Positions 1-8,589 of a stretch of 64,000 nucleotides of DNA are shown here, in pieces; positions within the stretch are counted from its first letter, which is position 1; every line of letters starts with the position of its first letter. A program made the translations under genes and the position numbers. The DNA comes from an uncultured Alphaproteobacteria bacterium (GTDB lineage Bacteria; Pseudomonadota; Alphaproteobacteria; JALCBB01), in NCBI GenBank assembly GCA_958267355.1, contig OY279575.1, positions 1,558,295 through 1,622,294 of the forward strand. Reading direction: 5' to 3'. Below the pieces are notes generated by a model. That model did not search any database. It saw only the letters and a list, made by a program, of their open reading frames with translations, and was not told where the DNA came from.

Positions 1-1514
1 ATAAACGACAGGGCTTCCACGACTTCGCCATTAACCAGAATCGAGACCTTAACCAAATCGCCGCTCCGCCAATCTTCAAACCGCGAGTCGTAGGAAGCAA
101 ATCCACCCGACAAAGATTTCAAGCGGTCGTGAAAGTCAAAGACCGTTTCCGACAAGGGCAAAAGATAGGTAATCACCGCCCGATTTTCTGCAGGGAAGGA
201 TAAATCCAAACGCTCACCCCGCCGCTCTTCGCAGAGTGCCAAGACCGCACCCAAAGACTCTTTCGGAGCAAACAAAGTAACCCGCACCCAAGGCTCATAA
301 AATTCGGCAATCTGGGTAACATCAGGAAGTTCAGCCGCCGCATGAATGTCACGGCTTGTCCCATCCCGCAAGAGCAGGCGATAGCCCACCGAAGGAGCAG
401 TGGTAATCAGGGCTAAGGCAAATTCACGCTCTAGGCGCGCGACAACAATTTCTAAGTGCAGAAGCCCCAGAAAGCCACAACGAAAGCCAAAGCCCAAAGC
501 CTGACTGGACTCAGGCTCATAAAACAAAGCCGAATCATTAAGGGCAAGCTTTGCCAAGGCATCGCGCAACTTGCTGTACAGATCTGCGTCTTCAGGAAAG
601 AGCCCACAAAAAACCACCGCTTGCGGCAAGGCAAACCCTTTCAAAGCCAGACTCGCCGTGTCTTTTTCAAAAACAACCGTATCACCGACCCGAGCTTCTT
701 CCAGCTTGCGTAAGCCCGTGACCACAAAACCAATTTCTCCCGCACCCAAAGTATCAACCGCTTGCTCTTCGGGCGTGAAAATCCCAATGGCATCGGCGGC
801 AAAAGTCGCGCCCGTGCGCAGAAACCGCAACCTGTCGCCCGTGGCAAGCCTACCCGCCACCACCCGCACCAGCAGAACCACACCCAAAAAAGGGTCATAG
901 CGGCTATCGGCAACAAGGGCTTTAAAGGCTTCGCCTTGGCGTTCGCTAGGAGCGGGAAGACGCGCCACCAGCCCATCCAAGAGAGCAGGAATGCCTTCCC
1001 CCGTTTTCGCCGAGACAGGAAAAAACGAGTCAGACGGCAAGCCAATTACCGCTTCTATCTCCGCCGCCACCCGCAGAGAGTCGGCGGCAGGCAAATCAAT
1101 CTTGTTGAGTGCCACCAAAATTTCATGGTCTTGCTCAATTGCCGCATAGACATTGGCAAGAGTCTGGGCTTCTACCCCCTGACTCGCATCCACCACCAAC
1201 AACGAACCCTCGCAGGCCGCTAACGAACGACTCACCTCGTAGGCAAAATCAACATGCCCTGGCGTATCAACAAGGTTGAGAATCCACGGCGGGGTTTTGT
1301 CCCCCGCACGGCCCCGCCATTCCAGCCGCGTGGTGCGGGCTTTGATGGTAATTCCGCGCTCGCGTTCTAAGTCCATTGAATCGAGCATCTGCGCACGGGC
1401 TTCGCGCGGATGAACCGCACCACAAACTTCCAAAAACCGATCGGCAAGGGTAGATTTGCCGTGGTCAATATGGGCAATGATGGCAAAGTTGCGAAGGCGA
1501 TGGCTGTCGGTCAT
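1..1514 (-). CDS. lepA: Elongation factor 4 (LepA), C-terminus cut by window edge
   Basis: Ribosome-associated GTPase that back-translocates or remodels stalled ribosomes; cytoplasmic or membrane-associated. The translation starts MTDSHRLRNFAIIAHIDHGK, so the G1 motif AHIDHGKST lies near residues 14-22, followed by DTPGHVDF (G3) and NKID (G4). The reading frame is open to base 1, giving about 504 codons of a protein usually near 600 residues, so roughly the last 95 residues are outside the window. The ATG at 1514 fits the family N-terminus exactly. It is the last visible gene of the queA-tgt-lepA run, 8 nt after the tgt stop. The identification is secure. Confidence 0.96.
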   Translation of the reverse strand, partial: MTDSHRLRNFAIIAHIDHGKSTLADRFLEVCGAVHPREARAQMLDSMDLERERGITIKARTTRLEWRGRAGDKTPPWILNLVDTPGHVDFAYEVSRSLAACEGSLLVVDASQGVEAQTLANVYAAIEQDHEILVALNKIDLPAADSLRVAAEIEAVIGLPSDSFFPVSAKTGEGIPALLDGLVARLPAPSERQGEAFKALVADSRYDPFLGVVLLVRVVAGRLATGDRLRFLRTGATFAADAIGIFTPEEQAVDTLGAGEIGFVVTGLRKLEEARVGDTVVFEKDTASLALKGFALPQAVVFCGLFPEDADLYSKLRDALAKLALNDSALFYEPESSQALGFGFRCGFLGLLHLEIVVARLEREFALALITTAPSVGYRLLLRDGTSRDIHAAAELPDVTQIAEFYEPWVRVTLFAPKESLGAVLALCEERRGERLDLSFPAENRAVITYLLPLSETVFDFHDRLKSLSGGFASYDSRFEDWRSGDLVKVSILVNGEVVEALSF

Positions 1515-1522
1515 TGCTAAGA

Positions 1523-2719
1523 CTAAAGTTCAGGTAGCTCAGGAAACACTTCTGCACCCCGCTCGCCTTGTTGCTCTCCTGCCGCAAAGGCCGTGGCAAA
1601 GGCGGCAAGCTGCTTACTACAAATCGCCCGCCGCAAAGTCCGAATCAAACGCTGATAGTGAAACAAATTATGGCGCGTCAAAAGCACCGCGCCAAGAATT
1701 TCACCCGCCCGAAAAAGATGATGCAACCAAGCCCGCGAATACCCCGCCCCACAGGCAACACAGCCACAGGTCTCGTCCAAGGGGCGCAGATCGTCTTTGT
1801 GGCGGGCATTGCGTAGGTTGATTGTACCACACCCGACAAACGCCAAGGCTGTCCGCCCACTGCGGGTCGGGAGAACACAATCAAACAAATCCACACCGCG
1901 ACAAACCGATGCCACCAAGTCGCTCGGAGTGCCGACTCCCATCAGGTAGCGCGGCTTGTGGGCGGGCAGAAAGGGCACGGTTGCCTCCAAGGTTTCCAGC
2001 ATCGCCGCTTGCCCTTCGCCAACCGCCAAGCCGCCGATGGCATAGCCAGCAAAGTTCTGCGCCACCAGAGTCTCTGCACTCTCCTGGCGGAGCCTTGTAT
2101 CTGTGCCACCCTGGACGATGGCAAAAAGTCCGTAGCCTGTACTTTCACTGACCCGCGAGTCTGCCTGCCACGCCCGCCGCGCCCGCTCCGCCCAACGCAA
2201 AGAGCGCAGACACGCCGCTTCCACCGCTTCGCGTTCAGCAGGAAGAGCCATGCACTCGTCAAGTTGCATCGCCACTTCCGCACCCAGCAAAATTTGCGCT
2301 TCTATTGCACTCTCAGGGGTTAACAGAAATTTCTTGCCGTCCAAGTGCGAAGCAAAAACCACACCTTCTTCATTTAGTGTTCGTAGCTTCGCGAGACTCA
2401 TCACTTGGAATCCACCCGAGTCGGTGAGAATTGGTTTTGTCCAGCGGTTCAAGGAATGTAAGCCGCCCAAACGGGCAATGGTTTCTGCTCCCATACGCAC
2501 CATTAGGTGATAGGTGTTGGCGAGCATGATTTCAGCTCCATCGGCGACAAGTTCAGCAGACGATACCCCCTTGATCGAACCCGCCGTGCCAACTGGCATA
2601 AAAGCAGGGGTATAGACCCTGCCGCGTCTAAGGGTTAGGCAGCCCGCCCGCCCCAAGCCATCTTCAGCTTCTAGGGCAAACGCCAAGGGCAGGGGCGCGT
2701 CTGTTTGCGAAGAATTCAT
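1523..2719 (-). CDS. tgt: Queuine tRNA-ribosyltransferase
   Basis: Exchanges the wobble guanine of GUN-anticodon tRNAs for preQ1 in queuosine synthesis. The protein is 398 residues from the ATG at 2719 (MNSSQTDAPL). Visible motifs are DSGGFQVMSLAK, the nucleophile region FDCVLPTR and the zinc site CGCVAC followed by a downstream His (HHLF). The frame is open further upstream to 2851 through the 3' end of queA, but that extension has no family similarity, so 2719 was chosen. It lies 10 nt after queA, whose product acts next in the same pathway, so the two are probably co-transcribed. Confidence 0.96.
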   Translation of the reverse strand: MNSSQTDAPLPLAFALEAEDGLGRAGCLTLRRGRVYTPAFMPVGTAGSIKGVSSAELVADGAEIMLANTYHLMVRMGAETIARLGGLHSLNRWTKPILTDSGGFQVMSLAKLRTLNEEGVVFASHLDGKKFLLTPESAIEAQILLGAEVAMQLDECMALPAEREAVEAACLRSLRWAERARRAWQADSRVSESTGYGLFAIVQGGTDTRLRQESAETLVAQNFAGYAIGGLAVGEGQAAMLETLEATVPFLPAHKPRYLMGVGTPSDLVASVCRGVDLFDCVLPTRSGRTALAFVGCGTINLRNARHKDDLRPLDETCGCVACGAGYSRAWLHHLFRAGEILGAVLLTRHNLFHYQRLIRTLRRAICSKQLAAFATAFAAGEQQGERGAEVFPELPEL

Positions 2720-2729
2720 CAACAATACT

Positions 2730-3833
2730 TTAAGTTGAGCGATAATTTGAGCGATAGAGCAGGCAAGCATCGCCGTACGAAAAGAAACGATAGCCCGCCG
2801 CCACAGCATGACGATAGGCATGCAGTATGCGCTCCTGACCGCTAAAGGCACAGACCAACATCAGCAAAGTAGAACGCGGTAGATGAAAATTGGTCAGCAT
2901 CAAGTCAGCAGAAAGAATTTCTGTCCCAGGCAGAATATAGTTGGTGCATACTCCGTCAAAGGGCTGGGTTTCAAGCCTACCGTGTGCCGTGGGCTTGGTT
3001 GCCGACTCCAGAAGCCGTACGCTCGTAGTGCCAACTGCGACAATCCGCCCCCCCGCGTGGCGCGTTTGATTGATTTTCTCTGCTACCTGGGGGGCAATCT
3101 GTCCGCGTTCAGGATGAATCTTGTGTTGCCGCGGGTCTTCGCTACGGACAGGCAAAAAAGTACCCGCTCCGACTTCTAAGGTGAGTTCCACGCGCTCTAC
3201 GCCGCTTGCCTCCAACGCGCCCAAGAGCCGCGCAGAAAAATGTAAGCCCGCTGTCGGAGCCGCCGCCGCCCGTGGTTCGTGTCCTGCCGAGAAGAGGGTT
3301 TGGTAGTCTTGGCGGTCAGCCGAAGCTGCCGCCCGCTTTAGATAGGGAGGCAAGGGCATATCGCCGTAGCTTTCCAGCCAAGCGGCGAAGGCAGAAGCAG
3401 ATAAAGCCCGCTTTTCCTGCCACGCAAACGCCAAGAACAATTGGCTTGCCCCTTTTGCCTCTTGTGGCACGGAGACTTCGTTTGGCGGGACAACGCGGGC
3501 CATCATTCCCCCTGCAAAAGAAATCTCTGCCCCAGGCGTAAAAATTTTACGCGGCTTTGCCAAAGCCGCCCACACCGCTGGGTCTTTGTCTTGCTCAAGA
3601 AGAGTGATTTCCACGGCTTGTGTGTCAAGGCGTCCTGTCAAACGCCCCGCCAAGACCCGCACATTATTAACCACCAATAGATCTCCCGCCTTTAGGTATT
3701 TAGGCAAGTCTAAAAGCGTGCCATCGCCCAAGGAGTCGCCCACCACCAAAAGCCGCCCCGCATCACGCGGACGGGCAGGATGCTTGGCAATTCTCTCGGG
3801 CGGTAAGAAGTAGTTAAACTCTTCAAGGCGCAT
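2730..3833 (-). CDS. queA: S-adenosylmethionine:tRNA ribosyltransferase-isomerase
   Basis: Transfers and isomerises the ribosyl part of SAM onto preQ1-tRNA to give epoxyqueuosine. The start MRLEEFNYFLPPERIAKHPA at 3833 is the canonical QueA N-terminus, followed by VVNNVRVL, APTAGLHFS, VGAGTFLPV, VGTTSVRLLES and LPRSTLLMLV. The C-terminus YRFFSYGDA is followed by about 10 extra residues (CLLYRSNYRST). The frame is open upstream to 4088 across a 12-nt repeat in ynjD (TLTQTLTQ-type repeats), which is a shadow and was excluded. The start overlaps the ynjD stop by 11 nt. About 367 residues, normal length. Confidence 0.95.
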   Translation of the reverse strand: MRLEEFNYFLPPERIAKHPARPRDAGRLLVVGDSLGDGTLLDLPKYLKAGDLLVVNNVRVLAGRLTGRLDTQAVEITLLEQDKDPAVWAALAKPRKIFTPGAEISFAGGMMARVVPPNEVSVPQEAKGASQLFLAFAWQEKRALSASAFAAWLESYGDMPLPPYLKRAAASADRQDYQTLFSAGHEPRAAAAPTAGLHFSARLLGALEASGVERVELTLEVGAGTFLPVRSEDPRQHKIHPERGQIAPQVAEKINQTRHAGGRIVAVGTTSVRLLESATKPTAHGRLETQPFDGVCTNYILPGTEILSADLMLTNFHLPRSTLLMLVCAFSGQERILHAYRHAVAAGYRFFSYGDACLLYRSNYRST

Positions 3834-4764
3834 GGCTTTTTGTCGGCTCGGGGGCGTAGTCGGCAAGAGCGATGATCTTTTTCTCCGTCGCAGGATTTCC
3901 GCCGTGGGACTCGGGGGCGGGTTGGATCTGCGAGTCACTCTGTGCATTAGAGTGCGAATTAAAGTGTGAGTTAGAGTGCAAGTTAGAGTGCAAGTTAAAG
4001 TGCGCGTTAGAGTTTGGGTTAAAGTTTGGGTTAGAGGGCAAAGCTTTGTCCTTGTCGCCCACCGCAGACCCTTGCCCGTCAGGCGCATCAGCAGGGTCGT
4101 GGCTAGCTAAAAGAACAGGCAAGCCTTCTTGGCGGGCATGCGAAAAAACAAACGCCCGCATACGGACACGCAACGCCACATCTAAGGCAGAAAAAGGCTC
4201 GTCTAACAGCAGAGCTTGGGGGGCTGAAAGCAAGGTGCGGAATAACGCCACGCGCATACGCTGTCCGCCCGAAAGAGCCCGTGGCAAGCGATTTTCATAC
4301 CCCTGTAGCTCTGCCCGTACTAGGGCTTCTTCCATTCGCCGCCCCCGCTCGCTCCGCGAGCGGGTTTGCTTGCTACGGTTGCTACCGCCATCCAGCCCGA
4401 AGAGCAAATTTTCCCGCACCGTCATATGCGGAAAGAGTAAATCGTCCTGAAACAGAATCCCCAAGCCCCGCCGCTCGGCAGGCAAGTCGTGCAGGGCAGT
4501 GTCATTGACAAAAATCTTGCCCGCCCCGCGCAAGCCCGCAGGCAAGGTGCCACAAAGCCAGTGCAAGAGCGCAGACTTTCCCGCCCCCGAAGGTGCCATC
4601 ACGCTGACAACTTCTCCTGCCCGCACAGTGAAGGACAGGTCTTGAAAGAGAGAAGTCTTGCCCGACCAGAGCTGCGCCTTTTCTACGCGCAAAGTTGTTG
4701 TCTTGCCTTGCCCCGCCGCTCCTGCTTCGCGCGGAGTTGGCGGCTCGCTTTTGTCAGTTGCCAT
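3823..4764 (-). CDS. ynjD: ABC transporter ATP-binding protein, YnjD-like
   Basis: ATPase of a binding-protein-dependent importer. It has a Walker A (APSGAGKS), a Q-loop (ILFQDDLLFPHM), the signature LSGGQRMRVA, a Walker B (LLLDEPFSALD) and an H-loop (LASHDPAD). The ATPase core fills about residues 25-235. The last 75 or so residues are a low-complexity Asn/His/Ser tail encoded by a 12-nt tandem repeat (NPNFNPNSNAHFN and following), unlike the usual tail-less protein of about 217 residues. The gene overlaps ynjC by 11 nt. Thiamine transport (ThiQ) was considered because the fold is close, but the linked binding protein is YnjB-like. Substrate unknown. Confidence 0.85.
   Translation of the reverse strand: MATDKSEPPTPREAGAAGQGKTTTLRVEKAQLWSGKTSLFQDLSFTVRAGEVVSVMAPSGAGKSALLHWLCGTLPAGLRGAGKIFVNDTALHDLPAERRGLGILFQDDLLFPHMTVRENLLFGLDGGSNRSKQTRSRSERGRRMEEALVRAELQGYENRLPRALSGGQRMRVALFRTLLSAPQALLLDEPFSALDVALRVRMRAFVFSHARQEGLPVLLASHDPADAPDGQGSAVGDKDKALPSNPNFNPNSNAHFNLHSNLHSNSHFNSHSNAQSDSQIQPAPESHGGNPATEKKIIALADYAPEPTKSHAP
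3946..4040. repeat. 12-nt tandem repeat in the ynjD tail
   Basis: On the plus strand, variants of GTTAGAGTGCAA recur about eight times in register. On the minus strand they encode the Asn/His/Ser-rich C-terminal tail of YnjD. Because the unit is four codons long, copy-number change keeps the frame. The same repeat read in another frame gives the spurious N-terminal extension of queA. Confidence 0.9.
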
Positions 4765-6556
4765 GGCTGTATTTTAAACTCTTAATCTGCCTACCCCAGT
4801 GCGCCAGACGATTGTGGCGCGGACTTTCAGGAATCGCCAGTGCCAAAGCAAAAACCGCCAACGGCAAAAGTGCCAGCAAAGCCGCCCACGCCGCCGCCTG
4901 TTGGCGCGCTCCGCCACTTGCCGCGGCAACAGCTTCAAGGCTCAAGGTGGAGACCCATCCACCGCCGACCAGCAGAGTCGCCAAGTACTGGGCAACGCTA
5001 ACCGAAAAGCACAGCGCAAAGGCAAGGGCAATGGTGCGGAGCAACATACGACAACGTACGCGCAAAAATACAGTTCTGGCTCCGTGTCCGAGACTGCGGG
5101 CTAGGCTGGCGTAGCGCGGGTCAGCACTCCGCCACGGAGACGCCAAGACCAAAAAGCCATAGGGCAGGGCAAACAAAAAATGCGCCCACAGCACGCCCAA
5201 GAACGAACCGCTCAAGCCAAGCGACAAAAGCAGAATCTGCACTCCAAACAAAAACGCCGCCTGCGGCAAGAGCAAGGGCAGGTACAAAACCAACCAGCCA
5301 CGCCTGCCGAGTCGCTTGCCGCCTTGCTCTTCGTTTTCTAGGCAGAGCAAGGTGAGAGTAATGGCTACCCCCGCCACCGCCACCGCCAAAGCAAGGGTGG
5401 TTGTGATGGTGGTGTGTCCTGTCATCAGGACTTCGTGCCAAGTCTGGTGGCTCCAAGCTTGGGGAATCAGACTCGGCCACCGCCAGACTTCAGCAAAAGA
5501 CCACACGCCCAAAAGCCCCAGAGCGACAAAAAACAAAACCCCCAGCCCGCCGACCATAAAAATAATTGTCTGGCGCACAAGCTGTTCGCGCCTTCGGTTT
5601 TTGCCGCGTCTGCCTGTTGTCCAAGAGTGGCGGACAAGGGGTGCGAGCAGCTTTTCTATGCCACACCAAGCCGCCAAGACGCCAAGAATCAGTGCCAGTT
5701 GAAATACCGCCCCTGCCGCGGCGGCAAGACGCAAGGATAGGTCAGGGTCGCGAAAAAGCTCCAAGAGCAGCACCGATAAAGTGGGTGGCTGCAAGGGGCC
5801 CAGCAGAATTGCCATATCGGTCACCGAGAGAGAGTAGGCAAGGACTGCAAAGAACGGCAGACGCACTTGTGGCCAAAGTAGGGGCAGGGCAACTTTCAGC
5901 CACGCCACAGGCGCACTATAGCCAAGGGCTTGTGCCGCCGCTAAAGCCCGAGCGGGAGCGGCATTGTTGGTGGCGGCAAAGAGCATTAGTACAAGAAACG
6001 GAAATTCTTTAATCACTAGGGCACAGGCGAGTGCCCATCCGTGCGGGTCTTGGATGGTCGCGATTGTTGGCGGCAGATCGGGCGTGGCAAAGAATGCGTT
6101 GGTGAGTCGCAGAACAAAGCCGCTCGGAGCCAGAACAAAGCCCAAGCCGACTGCAAAGGCGGCGTGGGGAGTTGCTAGAAAGGCGGGGGTGGTGCGTACT
6201 GCCAAGCGAAACCAGCGGCTTTGCCAAGAGCAAGCGGCAAAGGCGAGGGCAAGAGCGAGGGCAAGAAAGCTTGCGGTTAAGCCTGAGACTAGGCTTGCTC
6301 GCAAAGCTCCCAAAAATGACGGGTGGGCGAAAACGATGTGAAAGGGAGCGAATGAAAAGTTCCTATGCCCCAAAGCAGGGAGCCAGCCAAAGGCGGGAAA
6401 GACTGTCCCTGCCAAGCCCAGAAGCACGGGCAATAGAAACCCTGCCAGTACGACAACGGGGGCGATACGGACAAGAGCTAAGAATAGAATTTCTCCCCGC
6501 CGCCGATGCGGTTGCCAAGGCAGGGGGCGGCGGACAGGGGCTTTGCTTTCGGACAC
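4754..6556 (-). CDS. ynjC: ABC transporter permease, YnjC-like double module
   Basis: Membrane component of the importer, 600 residues with about twelve hydrophobic segments. It looks like two fused permease modules. The first spans roughly residues 28-305 and the second roughly 325-580, separated by an Arg-rich loop (SWTTGRRGKNRRRE). Each module carries an EAA-like loop (AAQALGYSAPVAWLKV and LARSLGHGARTVFLRV) that would contact the ATPase. The start is GTG at 6556 (MSESKAPVRR), 40 nt after ynjB. E. coli YnjC is shorter (about 511 residues). Its place between a YnjB-like binding protein and a YnjD-like ATPase supports the call. Confidence 0.85.
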   Translation of the reverse strand: MSESKAPVRRPLPWQPHRRRGEILFLALVRIAPVVVLAGFLLPVLLGLAGTVFPAFGWLPALGHRNFSFAPFHIVFAHPSFLGALRASLVSGLTASFLALALALAFAACSWQSRWFRLAVRTTPAFLATPHAAFAVGLGFVLAPSGFVLRLTNAFFATPDLPPTIATIQDPHGWALACALVIKEFPFLVLMLFAATNNAAPARALAAAQALGYSAPVAWLKVALPLLWPQVRLPFFAVLAYSLSVTDMAILLGPLQPPTLSVLLLELFRDPDLSLRLAAAAGAVFQLALILGVLAAWCGIEKLLAPLVRHSWTTGRRGKNRRREQLVRQTIIFMVGGLGVLFFVALGLLGVWSFAEVWRWPSLIPQAWSHQTWHEVLMTGHTTITTTLALAVAVAGVAITLTLLCLENEEQGGKRLGRRGWLVLYLPLLLPQAAFLFGVQILLLSLGLSGSFLGVLWAHFLFALPYGFLVLASPWRSADPRYASLARSLGHGARTVFLRVRCRMLLRTIALAFALCFSVSVAQYLATLLVGGGWVSTLSLEAVAAASGGARQQAAAWAALLALLPLAVFALALAIPESPRHNRLAHWGRQIKSLKYSHGN

Positions 6557-6596
6557 GGGCGGGGTGCCGCTGGCTCCTGCGGCTTCGCTTGTGCGC

Positions 6597-7844
6597 TTAG
6601 CGGGCGTAGCGGGAAAGCCACTCAGCTTCTAAAGCCGCTGTCCAAGAGGCATGGGGCTCGGCAAGGGTGCGGACAACTTCCACCCCACCGCCGGGCAAGG
6701 AGGCAAAGCGGGCGGCGGTTTCGCTATCTAGACGCTGGGGAGTTAAGACCGTTGCATCGCCCCAGAAGCGAATATCTTGTTTGCGGAGCTGGGCGGCAGG
6801 GGAGAGTAAAAACTCTGCGACCACAGCCGAAGCCGCGGGGTTTTCGGCGTTGTAGGGAATGGCGACAAAATGCACATTCGCCAAAGTGCCACCTGTTGCT
6901 GTGACTGCCTGTGTGGTCGGGGGCAAAAGATTATCTGCCACCTTGGCGGCACTTTCTAGCAGAGAAAAGGAAACGCCGTTCCAAACTTCTCCGTCATTCA
7001 TCAAGGAAAGCTGTGCCTGTCCGCCACTGGGAAAATCTTCGCCCCCCCGCCATAGGTGTGGGTGGAGCTTTTCTAACCACTCCCATAAATGCGCGGTGGC
7101 GGCTAAAAAGGTTTCACGGTCGGGGGCTACGGGTGTGGCGAAGGCAGATGCGTCTTCAGCTAGAGAAAGCAGACTTTGTTTCAAAAAGCTGGTGCCGTAA
7201 AAATCAGGTGGAGCGGGATAGGTGAGTCGTCCTGGGGCGGCTTGGGCGGTTTGCAGGAATGCTTCAGGGTCGCGGGGCACGGTATCAAGGTGGGCTGTAT
7301 CAAACAAAAAGTTAAAGTGCGAGCTTCCCCAAGGCGATTCGTATCCGTCGGTGGGCTCGGTGAAGTCTAGGGCAACGCCTGGGGTGCGGATGGGGTCTAG
7401 ATACCGCCACGAGGGCAGGGATTCGGCAAAGGGCCCCCAGAGCAAATCATTGTCTTTCATGGCACGAAAATTTTCGCCATTGATCCAAATCAAGCCGACA
7501 GCTCCCCCTTGGTCTTTCCCCGCCGACTTTTCGGCAAGGACTTGGCTGACTGCCGTGGCGGTGTCTTCCAGTTTGACATGGAGCAATTGAATGGCGAATT
7601 GTTCTTCTACTTGTTCGCGAACCCATTCAAGGTAGGCGTTGATCCGCTGGTCTCCGCCCCACGCGTGGAATTGTACTCTGCCACCACGGGCTTGGTGCAA
7701 AACTTGCTCCCAGGGTTGCTGCAGGACAGCAGGGACTTCTGCCCGTGCCTCAGGCACAGAGCGGATTGTGCTGATGGCACAGAGCGAAAGCACAAGGGCA
7801 AGCGATAAGAATTTTGCAAAAGCCAGCAAACAGGGAAAGCGCAT
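6597..7844 (-). CDS. ynjB: ABC transporter substrate-binding protein, YnjB-like
   Basis: Periplasmic solute receptor of the YnjBCD importer, 415 residues. An N-terminal signal peptide is clear: MRFPC, a long hydrophobic core, then a likely cleavage after ARA near residue 35. The mature region contains FHAWGGDQRINAYLEWV, GLIWINGENFRAMK, LLWGPFAESLPSWR and ESPWGSSHFNFLFD, which match the YnjB family from memory rather than the ThiB family. It is the first gene of the ynjB-ynjC-ynjD-queA-tgt-lepA run. Ligand not established; the family has been linked to several small organic ligands without firm proof. Confidence 0.85.
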   Translation of the reverse strand: MRFPCLLAFAKFLSLALVLSLCAISTIRSVPEARAEVPAVLQQPWEQVLHQARGGRVQFHAWGGDQRINAYLEWVREQVEEQFAIQLLHVKLEDTATAVSQVLAEKSAGKDQGGAVGLIWINGENFRAMKDNDLLWGPFAESLPSWRYLDPIRTPGVALDFTEPTDGYESPWGSSHFNFLFDTAHLDTVPRDPEAFLQTAQAAPGRLTYPAPPDFYGTSFLKQSLLSLAEDASAFATPVAPDRETFLAATAHLWEWLEKLHPHLWRGGEDFPSGGQAQLSLMNDGEVWNGVSFSLLESAAKVADNLLPPTTQAVTATGGTLANVHFVAIPYNAENPAASAVVAEFLLSPAAQLRKQDIRFWGDATVLTPQRLDSETAARFASLPGGGVEVVRTLAEPHASWTAALEAEWLSRYAR

Positions 7845-7873
7845 AAAAAATCCTTTTTGGTTGGAATGGCGAA

Positions 7874-8284
7874 TTAAGCCGCAGGTTTTTCGGCTTGGGC
7901 GAGAATAGCGTTCCAGTAGCGCAGTTCTACGGGTTGTACAGACAGACGCGGACGGGTAAGCAATGGCATCTCGGCAAAGCCTGCTCCCGCTGTGCGTAGT
8001 TCGGCGAGCGTTACGGCACGGCGTAGGGCTTTGGCGGGAGCAATTTCAACTGCCAGCCAACGCTCGTCAGCAGGGTCAGGAAACGAAGCCCGTACAACTT
8101 TGGCAATTCCGACAATTTCTTTTGCGCTTCCTGAGTGATAGAAGAAGGCGCGTTCGCCCACGCGCATACGGGCTAGGTTTTTGCGGGCTTCGGCGTTGCG
8201 CACACCATCCCAGACGGTACGCCGTTCGCGTCCGAGGTCTTGCCACGCGTAGTCTTCGGCTTCGGATTTCAGTAGCCAATGCAA
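7874..8284 (-). CDS. EVE domain-containing protein
   Basis: Small cytoplasmic protein of 136 residues made of a single EVE (PUA-like) domain, a fold that reads modified bases in nucleic acid. The sequence opens MHWLLKSEAEDYAWQDL and continues with TVWDGVRNAEARKNL and GERAFFYHSG, the standard family blocks. The start is TTG at 8284; no in-frame ATG or GTG fits the conserved WLLKSE opening. It ends 29 nt before ynjB, on the same strand, so it may share that transcript. The exact ligand is not known. Confidence 0.9.
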   Translation of the reverse strand: MHWLLKSEAEDYAWQDLGRERRTVWDGVRNAEARKNLARMRVGERAFFYHSGSAKEIVGIAKVVRASFPDPADERWLAVEIAPAKALRRAVTLAELRTAGAGFAEMPLLTRPRLSVQPVELRYWNAILAQAEKPAA

Positions 8285-8589
8285 GGTTTCTTTTCCTCTT
8301 TTTTTGCTGTGAGTTTTTGTTGTGTTTTTTGTTGGTTGTATTTTAGCAGGTGTATTTTAACGCGTGTATTTTAGAGCGTGTATTTTAGAGAGCAGGGTTT
8401 GGCGGGTCTATTGTAGAAACTTGTTTTGAAGGGCTTATTTAAAGGGCTGGGTTTGACAGGCTTGTTTAGAGTGCAGGGTTTGGCGGGTGTGGCTTGGGGT
8501 TTAGTTTAGCAAAAGCGGCTCTTGTACTCACCTTCTTAAACACTTCTCACACGCCTTTTGTTTTTGCTGTTTCTACGCTTTTACCTGTC
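8285..8589. repeat. 305-nt intergenic region with two short repeats
   Basis: The gap upstream of the EVE gene contains four degenerate copies of a 14-nt unit around GTGTATTTTAGAGC (about 8333-8391) and two copies of GCAGGGTTTGGCGGGT (8392-8407 and 8472-8487). No ORF or RNA gene is convincing here. It must hold the promoter of the EVE gene on the minus strand, but no clear -35/-10 pair could be chosen. Confidence 0.75.

Noticed and set aside
641..1045. Minus-strand ORF of 134 codons inside lepA
   Set aside because: It is an out-of-frame shadow of lepA, whose own frame is intact across the region.
3834..4088. N-terminal extension of QueA with TLTQTLTQ-type repeats
   Set aside because: It is the shadow of the 12-nt repeat in the ynjD tail; the canonical QueA start is at 3833.
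3823..7844. Thiamine importer thiBPQ
   Set aside because: The binding protein has YnjB-specific blocks (GLIWINGENFRAMK, AWGGDQRIN), so YnjBCD is the better call even though thiM and thiE lie elsewhere in the window.
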